DNA from: Phymatolithon calcareum
Lineage: Eukaryota > Rhodophyta > Florideophyceae > Hapalidiales
Direction of reading: 5' to 3'
NCBI GenBank assembly: GCA_977006965.1
Contig: OZ345357.1
Span: 124,001 to 188,000, forward strand
DNA length: 64,000 nt
Positions 10,996 through 21,425 of the stretch are shown piece after piece (the stretch's first letter is position 1; every line of letters begins with the position of its first letter). The position numbers and the translations under genes were made by a program. The notes below the pieces were generated by a model. It did no database searches. It saw only the letters and a list, made by a program, of their open reading frames with translations, and was not told the origin of the DNA.

Positions 10996-12243
10996 TCAGA
11001 CCTGCCCCATGACAATCGCCTCCTCGAACATATGCCTATCTTCATTTGCCCTATTGCGAAAACGATCTTTCGAGACCCAAAAAGTAATCTTGTTATCATT
11101 TGTCGTGGCATTCATGTACAAATTTGAATCATCACGCACGGACGTCCCATATCTAGAAGCCGTGACAGTGAGCAGAGATGCAAGACTGCGCTCGTCATGT
11201 ACCACGCATTTAGCACCAACCCAAATCAAATATGCTGTGAAACATCCGAGAACAAGTACAAGCAAGATTATTGTGCCGAGTAGAGCAAACCACGCATGAT
11301 GCACTTGAGTTACTTGCTGTGTATTCTCATAGTATTTTAAAGTTCGGTTCGCGTTTTCCGCAATAGTTGTCGCGCCAATTGATTCCGCTATTGTGGAGAG
11401 GCCACGAAATACGCCAGGCAACCAGAAGTCGTTGGTTAGGTTGTGATTTCGAATCACTCTACAACTACCGGTCCAGTTGTCGCCCTGTATCTTGCTGAAT
11501 CCTTCGCAAACATGAGTTTCACCTTCTCCGCGAACTACACCCCTGCAGGCTGCAGGTATTCGTTGTTTCCCAACAGGATACGTCTTGTGGATGATGCATT
11601 GGATGAGGGCATTCACACAGCGGAAGTTTCTGTATGTGTACAATGGTAGTTTCGGAAAGTTCCAATCTTCCGGGTGACATTTTCCGGTATTGATGGTCAC
11701 GACCTGTTCTTTGAATCTCAAAGAAACTGGTTCTGTCAAAAGGGCGATATTAGACTCACAAATATCGTTCTCGCGCAGTTCTCCAAAGTATGTGAAGCCG
11801 TTGACGAAATTTTGGCAGCTTGCTCTGCGATTAATAGCTTCACGATACTGGGCATTTGTGAGGTTGATGATAGGCCCGGGTACACTTCTCAGCCCATTTC
11901 TCTCAACAAGGACATGCACGGAGCGTCCGTCAATAGCGAGATCTGAAGCAAAAATGAGCAGAAATGAAAAGATGCGGATGGAAAGCAAAAAATAGAATCT
12001 TGCTGGAGACGTTGAACAAAGACCACCTCCGACGATGGGCGGACATGATATTTTGAGGCTCTTCGAGGAACCGCTGGATAGGGCCAGATAGTTGAGTCTG
12101 CCCGAGATTTCAGTTGTGAAATGAAACACAAGCGAAATAAGGAAGACATTGAATACTATAAAGTTGAGGAAATTCACAAGATTGGAAGGCAGTGAAATCT
12201 CCTGCACGTGGCTCGTCCGCCAAGTCCCTTCACCGGAGCTCAT
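10996..12243 (-). CDS. Three-TM membrane protein with Cys-rich ectodomain, family member 1 (copy 1)
   Basis: The protein is 415 aa from the ATG at 12243; in-frame sequence extends upstream only to a TTG. Two hydrophobic segments lie near the N-terminus (NFLNFIVFNVFLISLVFHF and FYFLLSIRIFSFLLIFASDL). Then comes about 230 residues with multiple Cys and several Asn-X-Ser/Thr sites, a third hydrophobic segment (ALLGTIILLVLVLGCFTAYL) and a short tail. It is clearly related to the divergent neighbour at 13391-14782: both share YGE/FGE..R, NFRC.NA..C. and DDWLP/NDFWLP motifs. I do not recognise the family. The layout suggests a surface membrane protein. The copy at 46715-47960 is frameshifted. Confidence 0.75.
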   Translation of the reverse strand: MSSGEGTWRTSHVQEISLPSNLVNFLNFIVFNVFLISLVFHFTTEISGRLNYLALSSGSSKSLKISCPPIVGGGLCSTSPARFYFLLSIRIFSFLLIFASDLAIDGRSVHVLVERNGLRSVPGPIINLTNAQYREAINRRASCQNFVNGFTYFGELRENDICESNIALLTEPVSLRFKEQVVTINTGKCHPEDWNFPKLPLYTYRNFRCVNALIQCIIHKTYPVGKQRIPAACRGVVRGEGETHVCEGFSKIQGDNWTGSCRVIRNHNLTNDFWLPGVFRGLSTIAESIGATTIAENANRTLKYYENTQQVTQVHHAWFALLGTIILLVLVLGCFTAYLIWVGAKCVVHDERSLASLLTVTASRYGTSVRDDSNLYMNATTNDNKITFWVSKDRFRNRANEDRHMFEEAIVMGQV

Positions 12244-13390
12244 TCCGAAGCTCAACAAGAGTAGTGTTGTCTATGCAAGAAAGAATACCGGTTCCAAACG
12301 AGCCTGTCTGCACTGATAACCAGAGATCGGTCACAGTCGAACTAGCATCCAGAGGAGGTTAAAAAGCTGCGTCATTGCACCGGACAGGTGCCGGTGTTGA
12401 ACAGAAGCTTGTTAAACACTCGGATTGAACTGCGCGCCATGCACTGCATGGCGGGCATGACAGATTTACGCAATCCGAGGAGCTATCAATGCTTCGCGAA
12501 CGTGTTCCATATGCCCCGTGAGAGTTACGCGCATCAGACAGAATCGTGCACATGCTCCGCGTGATTACGCATGATTACAAGGAGATTGTTTTCAACAATA
12601 ATAATATTCTGAGCGGAAGGGAAGAGCCTGGGCAGTTTTCAGTGATTGTGGCCAGGATGGAATGAGGTTATAGTTGGAGAGCTGTAGACCAAACCGTTCC
12701 CCAACGCATTTCAGCGAAGTAAGTTTTTTCGTAAGGAAAAAATTAAAAATTCCTAAGATCCTAGGAGTTCCTTTTCTGTAAGTCACGGGAGTGCGCTTTT
12801 CACACTGCCTGTATACACAAATCCTAATGTGATTGGCTCCAGATTTCATTTCCCAGCAATGATTTTGATAAAGGGCCCAATAATGATGCAAAGCGGAACA
12901 GTGTCCAAATCCGGAAGCAACTGCCTGCAGTGTTCAGTGCTTACTTCCGCACATTGTAAACGTATTATGATTCTACGTCAAGTATTCAAATGCGCTCAAC
13001 TTCGAATTCCGTTTTCGCGCAAACCATTAGCAGCGTGACAGAAATTAATCGTAATTCATAGTTCTTGTGTCCGCATTCTAAAAATAGTACCAGAAATCGA
13101 TTCAGCGCGAAAAATCTGGTCCAGAACACTTTAGAATCTCTGATTTCTATTTTTAACTTAGGGAACGGTTTGGTCTAGAGTTCCCCAGTTCCAAACGTCA
13201 CTTTAATCTACAAACCGTGTCATGCGCAGCAGCCGTACACACATTGATTTAATCCCGCGAGAAGCTCAGTGCCATCACATTTTGCGAAGGATTACAAGCA
13301 AGCTGCTCTACAACCTTGCGCCGACTGTTCATTGTCCTTACGATTTTCTCAGCCTGCCGCCTCAACCTGAACGGAACTCTCGAACTGAAA
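12244..13390. promoter_or_regulatory. Divergent intergenic region between the two membrane-protein genes
   Basis: The two paralogous genes are transcribed away from each other across this 1.15-kb interval, so it should hold both promoters. It contains short palindromes (for example gccatgcactgcatggc near 12438) and, at 12953-13203, a module that recurs upstream of the trypsin-like gene. I could not identify TATA boxes or start sites. Copy 2 (47961-49079) lacks about 60 bp present here around 12760-12820. Confidence 0.45.
12953..13203 (+). repeat. Shared upstream module, copy a
   Basis: About 250 bp, from tgtaaacgtattatgattc to gttccccagtt, recur at 16971-17215 upstream of the trypsin-like gene and at 48614-48861 in D copy 2. 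Conserved blocks include TTAGCAGCGTGACAGAAATT, GAAATCGATTCAG and GGGAACGGTTTGGTCT. Here it ends about 190 bp before the ATG of the membrane-protein gene. Placement in the same orientation before two different gene types is compatible with a shared promoter, but a dispersed repeat would look the same. Confidence 0.6.
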
Positions 13391-14782
13391 ATGGACAATC
13401 ATCCCGGAGTAACAGTTCCTCTCCCCTCGCTTGTCATGAACTCCCTGAACTTCTTGTTGTTCGATTTACTGCTTGCTACTGCTGTTTTCTACCTCACAGC
13501 CGACCTAGCTGGACTTGCAAATTCCATGTCCGCTATTCAAGGGAAAGAAGAACAATTCTCCTTTTTCTGTCCAGCGTTTTTCGGTGTTGAAGTTGGAATT
13601 ACATGTACTAAAAGGCGAGTTTTTTATGTTCTTGCTTTCTTTCGTCTCCTTTCCCTTATACTAATCTTCATCTCCAGTATGTCTTTTGTGGGCAAGACAG
13701 CACCCGAACCCGCTGTGATGGAGGCGAACGTTACCGTTCTTGGGAAATTCGGAAGACATGAAGACACCACCACGCTTGGGCCAAGGAGAGTTTTGCGCGA
13801 AGGGTGTCAACGTCGAACAAACTCCACCATATATTACGGAGAAATTCGTGACGAGAAAACCTGCGAGCTCGATCTTTCACTGATACCAAAACCGATAGAA
13901 TTCGATTTGTTTCCTCGCTCGGAAAGGGTCAATTTATCAGCATGCATCGCAGAGACTTTGGAGGAGTCATTGTACACATGTGACAGTCCCCCGGACGAAC
14001 GAGTCACATGCAGGTACTTGTCTCGGTCTTCAAAAACCACAGGGCAATGCTCACATTTTATGAAAACACCTTTTACGACATGCGTTTCTCAAGACACGTC
14101 AAACAGCACATTCACCTGTGGCAGTGAGTCGAAACGGCTCCAAAACTGCACCAAGATATTCCTGACCCAGTACATGAATTTCCGCTGTCGGAATGCGATC
14201 ATTGCATGTATTCCAAAAAAGTACGACCCGTGCAAGGCATCTATCTATATGCGGAATGTAACGCATCTTTGCGACGGCAACGGAACTATAACCTCTGACG
14301 TATTCCCAATTCTCCAAAACAAATCTTTGCAACCCGAATCTCAAGATATTAACAATTTGCTGTTCCATTGCAAGAAGGCCGAGGGCACCAAATGGGACTT
14401 AGACGACTGGTTACCGTACATTGGGCGCGACGTCTTCACTTTAGCGCATGCCTATGCTGCAATGTACGCGTCTGGGTCAGAGAAGAGAACTGTAAAAATC
14501 GAAAAGGACAAACAAATCACGGAAATTTCTTGGATTTGGGTGGTGATCTTGTGCTTGAAATTCGTGATGATCATAGGACTAAGTGCAGCTGTATTGACAT
14601 TGCGAAAATGGAAGGGATGCGAGCGAGTGGCGAATGACGAAGTCAGATTGGGAGCTCTGTTGCTATCAAGCAAAGCAAATTGGAATCGCTTTATTTCTTC
14701 TAGCGCAAGAACTGAACCCCTGGTGTCTAGACACAATCTTGTTGTAGAAATGGAAGATGGAATTGTTCGACTTCACACATAG
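13391..14782 (+). CDS. Three-TM membrane protein with Cys-rich ectodomain, family member 2 (copy 1)
   Basis: The protein is 463 aa. I chose the ATG at 13391 (MDNHPG); the frame extends upstream only to a TTG at 13316. Hydrophobic segments are NFLLFDLLLATAVFYLTADL, VFYVLAFFRLLSLILIFISS and, near the C-terminus, WVVILCLKFVMIIGLSAAVL. The roughly 270-residue region between the second and third has at least 15 Cys and many N-glycosylation sequons. A cytoplasmic tail of about 70 residues follows. It is homologous to the divergent gene at 10996-12243, and the pair probably arose by inverted tandem duplication. The family is unknown to me. It is intact and almost identical to 49350-50792 beyond the N-terminus. 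Confidence 0.8.
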   Translation: MDNHPGVTVPLPSLVMNSLNFLLFDLLLATAVFYLTADLAGLANSMSAIQGKEEQFSFFCPAFFGVEVGITCTKRRVFYVLAFFRLLSLILIFISSMSFVGKTAPEPAVMEANVTVLGKFGRHEDTTTLGPRRVLREGCQRRTNSTIYYGEIRDEKTCELDLSLIPKPIEFDLFPRSERVNLSACIAETLEESLYTCDSPPDERVTCRYLSRSSKTTGQCSHFMKTPFTTCVSQDTSNSTFTCGSESKRLQNCTKIFLTQYMNFRCRNAIIACIPKKYDPCKASIYMRNVTHLCDGNGTITSDVFPILQNKSLQPESQDINNLLFHCKKAEGTKWDLDDWLPYIGRDVFTLAHAYAAMYASGSEKRTVKIEKDKQITEISWIWVVILCLKFVMIIGLSAAVLTLRKWKGCERVANDEVRLGALLLSSKANWNRFISSSARTEPLVSRHNLVVEMEDGIVRLHT

Positions 14783-14939
14783 ACTACGAAAAAATATGAC
14801 GAACGCCTGCATTGAAACATGTTCACCTGACAAGAAATTGAGTACATTTCTTTTTTACTTTTTAAAATATACAATTTTTTTTGAAAAGATTTTACCAATT
14901 TTATTTTTCGTAATGTAGCTCACAAACGCAACGCCAAAA

Positions 14940-15095
14940 GAAGAGGCAGGTAGATTTTTATATAAAAGTTACCAACGCATCTGCTGCCGTTTGGGGCAAC
15001 TTTTAGAGTATCAAGAAAATTTGACTTGATTCTGTCCTAGGAAGGGTTTCGTAGTTGGTGTTCCACAGTTCGGTGGTCGACAAAAACCCACCTCT
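14940..15095 (+). repeat. Dispersed 'RFLLK' repeat, copy 1
   Basis: The sequence ggtagatttttat...aaaagttaccaacgcat...ttggggcaactt...attctgtcctaggaagggtttc is repeated at 19575-19765 (minus), 26885-27060 (plus) and 51030-51180 (plus, D copy 2). The better copies translate as GRFLLK.TNA.A.AWGNF followed by a F.LDSVYGRVSS-like stretch, so it descends from coding sequence. This copy has a stop in that frame. Function unknown; probably part of an old mobile element. Confidence 0.55.
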
Positions 15096-15655
15096 GGTCC
15101 CCTGAGGGGCCTCGAGGAGGGAAAAATTGTCCACGTTCCTGTATGCACGGTCAGAGGTACCGACGGAAAAACTTAGGATATCAGATAGTCCTATGTCATT
15201 TGCGGAACTCTTGTATAGTCGTGGACTCCACTGCGCATACCTGGGTTCAGTGTACAGTAGGCCTTCCTCGTTCTGCATGCACACTATGAGGGTCCTGCTG
15301 AATAGCAAAAACTCATCCAGAGCTTTTTCTGTGTCCAGTCTGTTTTCTCCTTCAAGTTCGTATCCTGAAAGTGTGCGTTCCAGAGTCTCCATATGCTGTC
15401 GAGCTCTGTTTCCGATTTTTCTGCAATGCTTGTTGTGGAACCCTGTGAAAATCTAACACAGCTGCACTGGAGCGTGAGTTCCCTGAGTTTTGCCTGGGGG
15501 AACTTGAGGGTTGCTGCCAATTCTCTTGTCTTACTATAGGGAATGAAAAATGACAACCGCAGACCTTCAAAACAGGATTCAGGGCGAAAATAACAAAATA
15601 ATATTCTTAAATATAATTTTTTCTCAAATAGGATTTTAACGGGAAAGATTATCAC
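15003..15655 (-). pseudogene. Unassigned broken ORF pair at the end of D (copy 1)
   Basis: Two minus-strand frames, 15284-15655 and 15003-15392, overlap and together could represent one protein broken by a frameshift. The pieces contain LKFPQAKLRELTLQCSCVRF and LDEFLLFSRTLIVCMQNEEG. Copy 2 of the region is interrupted by the copia element and the LINE fragment. Nothing in it matches a family I know. Conservation between copies reflects recent duplication, not necessarily selection. Confidence 0.3.
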
Positions 15656-16316
15656 GGAATGGTATAAAGAGCATTCACAGTTTCGAGTGCGAAAGTTTCG
15701 GTGCGAATCTACTTTCGCAGTTCAAGTAAGGCGAAAGTAGCAGAATGCAGATCACTGTGCAGTATTTTGCTCTGTCATAATGCAGATGTAGTTTACGTTT
15801 TCGTTTCTGTGCGAATACGTAGATACTTTATTTTTGATAGCCACCAAGTTATGCCCTGTGAAAAATCTACTTTCGCCATTTGGAGGCTAGTTTCGCTTTT
15901 TTCACTAGGCGAAACTTGACCTAAAGCGCTAACATAAAGTACATTTTGAGGCCAATGTAGACGACTGATGATTTCATTTCAGTGTCCAGAAATCAGTCTT
16001 TGAAACCGGCGATATCTTCTAAGTTTCGCTTCCTTTCCATCGTCCAGAATCCTTTTGTACGCTTGACCACACCGAAAGTTTGCCGAAACAATGGCGTGGT
16101 TTCGGTGTAAGCAATGTAATTCAGAGTGAATTGTAATCTTGGCCGGCACTGTTTGAGAAGGACTATGCCATTTTGACCTATCACTTTATCTGGACTGGGG
16201 GATCAGTTTCATTCTAACTGTTTCTGACATGCTCGAAGAGAGTTTGAAAAATACCCTTATAATTTAAGGCCATGTTACTGTACTCACGTTGTCTTCGAAC
16301 ATAATGTCAGTAGGAT

Positions 16317-16687
16317 CAGGGGAATGTTAAGGGGGGGAGAAACGCAGACCCTGTGTCATACCGCTTTTCCAAGATTATCATATATCGAGCCCGTTTGAAA
16401 AAGAAACATTAGGGCGAAGATCGCATCATAGAAATACCAGAGAAATAAAAGGAAATCATGGGAACATTAGGAGTTCCTAATGTAGCGGCAGCTCTCGTTG
16501 CTCGACTCGTTTCTTGGTAAGAAATAACTAGAATTAAGGTTGGCGTCAAAGCTTTGGCGACAATTTTTGATACAGCGTTATCCTCATAAATCGCTATGCA
16601 CAACGCGCGCCTCGTTTTTATTAGAATGTATGTTACTAAGTGATATGACACCGGGTCTGCGTTTCTCCCCCCCTTAACATTCCCCTG
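16317..16687. mobile_element. MITE with about 35-bp terminal inverted repeats (CAGGGG ends)
   Basis: The 371-bp element starts CAGGGGAATGTTAAGGGGGG and ends with its reverse complement. The match runs about 35 bp inward (through AGAAACGCAGACCC). It is flanked by gtaggat at 16310-16316 and 16688-16694, possibly 8 bp with one mismatch. CAGGG-type ends and a 7-8 bp duplication suggest a non-autonomous hAT element. No coding capacity. The flanks 15655-16316 and 16688-16970 show no gene; 15660-15920 contains several ctactttcgc/gcgaaagtag repeats in both orientations. Confidence 0.75.
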
Positions 16688-16970
16688 GTAGGATTAACTA
16701 TATTTTGTATATTAACAACGCAAGTACTAAATTTAGACATTTCTTACTCAGAAGAGATGTTTCAACAGCGCACTAGGATGCAGCACTTCCAATGATGGCC
16801 ACAGGGCCTATAGATTTCATTTCATCATGGAGCATTGCCGCCTTTAAAATAATTTATTTCAGATTTCAGCAATATGTCAATGTTTCTTACTTTTGAGCGT
16901 GTGGAGTATGTCAGAAATAGTTGGAATGAAACGAATCCCCCAGTCAAGGTGAAATGATAGGCCGTCCCCT

Positions 16971-17215
16971 GTAAACGTTTTATGATTCAAAGTCAAGCAT
17001 GCAAATGCGTAGAACTCTATATTCCGTTTCCATACAAACCCTTAGCAGCGTGACAGAAATTAATCAAAATTCATATTTACCGTTTCCGTATTGTAAAAAC
17101 AATGGCAGAAATCGATTCAGTGCGAAAATCTGGTCCAGGAGACATAAAATCTCTGATTTCTATTTTAACTTCGGGAACGGTTTGGTCTCCTGTTCCCCAT
17201 ATAACGTTAGAAAAC
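16971..17215 (+). repeat. Shared upstream module, copy b
   Basis: This is a diverged copy of the module at 12953-13203. The conserved blocks TTAGCAGCGTGACAGAAATT, GAAATCGATTCAG and GGGAACGGTTTGGTCT occur in the same order and spacing. It lies about 565 bp upstream of the trypsin-like start codon and on the same strand. From 17216 to 17779 I see no further gene. Confidence 0.6.
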
Positions 17216-17779
17216 GGTCTAGGAGTTTGGACGAAATATCGATGCATTGCATTATTATGGGGCTCATCACGGTATCTTCCACATTCATTCTTTCATTTTG
17301 CCTTTTCCCCTAATAGGGCTTCCACAATCATATCTGGAACTAATGCTCTGCAACGCAACTCTGTGGCGCATGTGAAAACAGCAGGGGCATGTTCAGAATG
17401 CAGGAATATACCTCATGGATCATGATGAGAAGCTATTGTGTGGAATTTCTTCAGAACTCAGTTGCGTGAGGTGAATAGTTCAGATCTTCAAGTTTATGAG
17501 ACATTTGCGGTCTACACGTTTACCTGTTTCTCTTCCGAGAATCATTCACTTCACTACACAGTTGAGAAACAAAACAAGAAGAATATTGGAATGAAAAAAG
17601 TTAACTCGGTCACAGTGTGGAAGAGCTGAGCACCAGTCCTGCGGGGAGAACTTGAACCATTCGTATTTTTCCACACTAAATAGCACTTATAAACCTACAT
17701 GGAATCTTGACCATCAGCAACCGAGTTCACAACCCGCAAGCTCAAGTCCCCTCCATTTGCATGAGAGAAGTCTGACAAT

Positions 17780-19294
17780 ATGTTCCGCCTACTCATTTTC
17801 TTTGTACTCGGTACATATATCTCTTTTACGGACACCCTTCCCGTATATACGTGGAAACTCGTTCTAGAACAAGAGCTCGATGGCTGCCCCTGTACGGTCC
17901 AGATAGGGCTGCTGACTACACATACGTCTCGCATTGCCTCGGAAATTGTTCCCCGAGAAGATTATAACAAATGGGTTCAAGATGGTCGACCAATCAGAGT
18001 GACCAAGTATATATCTACGGCAAGCCCAGCCACATTCGGAAATGTCTCCAATACTTTGGAACCTAAACCATTCTGCTTCTCTGTCGAGCAGCCACTACCT
18101 GGTGACTACAACGTCGTCATATACGCCACTGGAGACGACGTGAGAAACGTCGATGTGCTGGACATCACCCGCCACGATTGTCCGAATAAGTCCATCAATG
18201 ACTATGGCGATAGCGACGCTATCGATGAATGCAATAACCACAAAGGGTCAAAATCGCCTAAATCATGGACACCCGCGTTTCGCGTCGTTCAGGACAAAGT
18301 AGTACCGGAGAAAGAGATTGCAGCCTATATCGTGAAAATCGTCCGCTTCAGCGACCTGTCACACATCGAGGCCGAGACCTGTACAGGATCTCTCATTGCG
18401 CCGCAATATGTTCTTACCGCTGCACATTGCAAGGTCAAACCCGGACAATTCGTCTACATAGGCGAGTATCTTGATATGCCTGGAGAGAAACATTTAGTGA
18501 CGAAAACTATTGCCCATCCTGGCTATAAAGTGCTCAAGGCGAGACGCAACAGCAGTCAGGCAACACAACTCCATGACATTCAACTATTACGCTTCGACGC
18601 ACCGGTCAAGAATGCAAAATTAAGAATGGTTCATGTCAACGCCGATTGCAGCAGGCCTTTGTCATGCAGGCACGGTCTCGCAAGTGGATATGGAGAATCG
18701 GCGACGCGTGCGTGCAAAACATATGTGCTACGCTCCATTGCTGTGGATATTTTTGGTCGCGATGAGTGTCATACTCTGTTGAAAGATGTACACGAAAGTT
18801 CTGCTGAGCGATGGTAAGTCACGCTGATACTTCACTGCCCCTTATCAAACAAATTTGAGGTACGTGAAAGTCAACCTCTAATTTGTGTTTTGCCCTTATG
18901 TGTTTCTGTATTACAAAGTCTGGATGTAAGCCCACAGATCTGCGCGACGGGTCAATTTTGTGGGAGTAGACTATGCTATGGTGCCTCTGGCGGTCCGCTG
19001 GTTATTTCTGAGAAGGGCACAAAAGAGTTGGTACAAATTGGAATTTCTAGTTTTTTCGTTGGTAATTGCGGATCCAAGCACCGCCGGGATATCTATAGAA
19101 GACTTTCGGCCTATAAGACTTGGATCTACCATTATACTAACGGAACCGCCAGGTTTAATCCACCGCTTGGGTCAAGTCAGAGAGAGGATTGCTCTGTTTC
19201 GAACGATTTTAAGGCCAGTGCGAAAATTGGGTCTACTATAAGATTTCAAGACTGCCCTGATTGTCATGAAATGGAGAGGGGACTGTTTCGGTGA
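17780..19294 (+). CDS. Secreted trypsin-like serine protease (S1), two exons
   Basis: Exons are 17780-18813 and 18919-19294, giving about 469 aa. The intron (105 bp) has a strong 5' site (ATG|GTAAGT) and a 3' site at ACAAAG|TCTGG, and splicing restores a Cys and the frame. A signal peptide (MFRLLIFFVLGTYISFTDT) leads into about 170 residues of Cys-containing sequence not typical of S1 proteases, then the protease domain. Catalytic residues visible: His216 in LTAAHC, Asp266 in LHDIQLL, Ser368 in GASGGPLV. The usual GDSGGP has Ala in place of Asp, which may affect zymogen activation. A 60-residue C-terminal extension follows. It probably acts outside the cell or in the secretory path. A paralogue lies at 62888. 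Confidence 0.85.
18814..18918 (+). other. Intron of the trypsin-like gene
   Basis: GTAAGT at 18814 and AAAG at 18915-18918 bound a 105-bp intron with a pyrimidine-containing 3' part (gtgtttctgtattac). Reading through meets a stop at 18815-18817, so splicing is required to reach the exon with the active-site serine. The paralogue at 62888 has GTGAGT at the same codon (63934), which supports the junction. Confidence 0.85.
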
Positions 19295-20744
19295 CCGTGG
19301 TAGCTAGATCCTCGAAATGCCCACCACCGTCGAGTGAGTAGCGTCGCGGTGTCAGTGGTAGCTTCCATTGAATGCCTTCTTTCTTGTGGAGCCGTCTGGG
19401 TCTTTAAGTATCGGACAACTCCTTCATTTAATCACTTTCTATGGTGACTACACTTTCAAAACCATCTTACGTTAAGAAGTAGTGGCGCACATATTACAGG
19501 CATTCCTAGATGGCATGTCTCAATTTGAAAAACATTTCTGCTCGTCGGCCACAAATATTAAGTAGTTACTGACATCCTACTCTGTTAAGAAAGACCAGAG
19601 GTGGGTTTTGTACTCCACTGAATCCTGTTACACCAACAATAAAAGAAACTCTCCCATAGACAGAATCCAGCCAAAATCTCTTGGCTTTCGTCCGAAGCGC
19701 CAGCAGACGCGATGGTAACTTTTAATAAAAATCTACCTTTCTTGTTCTTCCACTCTGCTAAGGAACAACGCATTACCATTCCATGGCGAACTATTGGTCA
19801 TTTGCACCTTTGGTGAGGTGGAAAGGCGTGAAAATGATGAGAAGGGTGAAGAGAGAAGAAAGATGAATGAGCATGTGAAATCTCTTGGCTCCTCTGGTCA
19901 AGAGCCGACATTTACTTAGCTGAGTTAGAAGCGGAAAGACAATGGTAACAAGGAGGGAGATGTAGCTCAACATTCTAAGGACATCACTAACAGCTTGACA
20001 AAAGCTGAATTCCTTGTCTGAATGAAAAAGCCTCGATATGCATACAAATCACGGAGCCGAGATTGCGGCTATCGGGGATTCTATCGGGAAGAGAGACAAG
20101 TTGTATGACGATGCGAAAACGCGTTCCGAGAAGCATTCCGCGAAGTCCAACGTAGAGCGGACGTCATGATGCGCATGAAACACGTGCAAGAAACAGTACT
20201 GTAAGATCAGGAACGTGGATTGATATGCAGTGATGGCTTGTCAAAGTGTACATGAAATCAAATCATGAATGACAAGAACGGATACACCTAAAATTCAAAC
20301 ATGGGTGAAAAAGGTAGCGAACGGTAAAAGAGTGTGCTTTGTGATCTGAACAGTATATCGTATGGCGCAATACGAACCGATAATCCCTCTGGACGACACA
20401 AACGGTCCATTTGTTGAATGGCAGACATGCGCAATGCAGGATTGACCAGCACTATGCACTATTTGGACTAGTAAATTCCCAGATCTTGCGCTATAACTCC
20501 GATACTTCCTTACTCCGTGCTTTACAGTAGAACAATTTTCGGTGAACAAGAAAGTTTTTACAGGATCGCTTTTTCATAGTCCCGTGTTCCTCTTTTCTTC
20601 TATATTTTCATTGTAAATCCGAACAAGATCGTCTTTGATTTCCCCAGGAACATTTCGTCTATGAACGTGGGTCCATTGTTTTGTTCTAAGAAGAGAAAGG
20701 AAATTAAATATTCTTTGCTCGATATGAGAAGAGCTTCCTACGGT
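19295..20744. other. Intergenic, no gene recognised; one dispersed repeat
   Basis: I find no convincing gene. At 19575-19765 on the minus strand lies a copy of the dispersed repeat also seen at 14940 and 26885; its frame reads KKGRFLLKVT and ends FYCWCNRIQWSTKPTSGL. A 60-codon hydrophobic minus-strand frame at 19791-19973 has no other support. Confidence 0.5.
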
Positions 20745-21040
20745 AGGTAGTGAGACCTGTACGCGAGGCAGCGAGCACCTGTGTCAAGAGGCGATGGAAA
20801 ATGTGATGGACCAGGGACGCGCGCGCGGTTGGCAAGAAATAAAGGGTACGAATACCCCCAGACAGTTATTGGATTGTTCTCTCTGGTTCGACCTTTATTG
20901 TTGGCCGCGAGCGTCCAGTGCATATATACAATCAGCCAGATTACAAATGTAGACTTGGAGGTAGTTGATTGGACGCTAATGTGACCAACAATGGATCGAA
21001 TGATGATACGGGGTTACACGTGGAGGCAGTATGATGCCAC
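20745..21040 (-). repeat. LTR (3') of the RT-less element
   Basis: The 296-bp repeat aligns without gaps to 25845-26140, with about 16 mismatches. It contains catatatac near 20920 (TATA-like) and a CG-rich stretch gggacgcgcgcgcggttgg. Inner bounds of TG...CA type fall at 20751 and 21039. Confidence 0.75.
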
Positions 21041-21425
21041 CCCCCCTGTTGACGTTATTTCGACGGGAGACAAGAAATGGCGGGAAAATTATACACGTGG
21101 AGCGACACGTGTGAGAAATGATCAAATTGGTGATTAAAGCATGACAGTGCCAAAATCACAACGGAACAGAACAAGCCGACCTTCGAGCACACGCAAGCGA
21201 AAAGCGCCGACACACACGCGAGCAAGCAACACGGAGCGACGTGCGCGACGTGAAACTGCGTCTGAGCGGGAGCGGCGTGCGTGCCGCGGACTTCGAGCGA
21301 TCTGAGTTTGTCGCTTCACGATAACCAGCACTGGAGTGCGTGGAGCGGGACGTGCTAGCGAGAGGTCTTAGTTACCGACGGTCAGCCCCGTAACCCCCTC
21401 AAGTGTTTGGATAGTTGGTCGCACT

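Larger units (their letters stand above)
6813..15654. repeat. Segmental duplication D, copy 1
   Basis: The segment is nearly identical to 40111-59874 once insertions are removed: about 8.5 kb shared, from tcggttgcacagag at the left edge to gggaaagattatca at the right edge. It contains a hAT transposase relic, a Ty3 scrap and the divergent membrane-protein gene pair. Between 6813 and 7580 I see no gene, although the sequence is well conserved between copies. Copy 1 has one private insertion (9165-9498). Confidence 0.9.

Noticed and set aside
13316-13390. N-terminal extension of the membrane-protein frame
   Set aside because: The frame starts at TTG, and the first ATG is at 13391. The extension is probably 5' untranslated sequence.
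19791-19973. 60-codon hydrophobic minus-strand ORF
   Set aside because: Short, no homologue in the window, no supporting start context. Likely chance.
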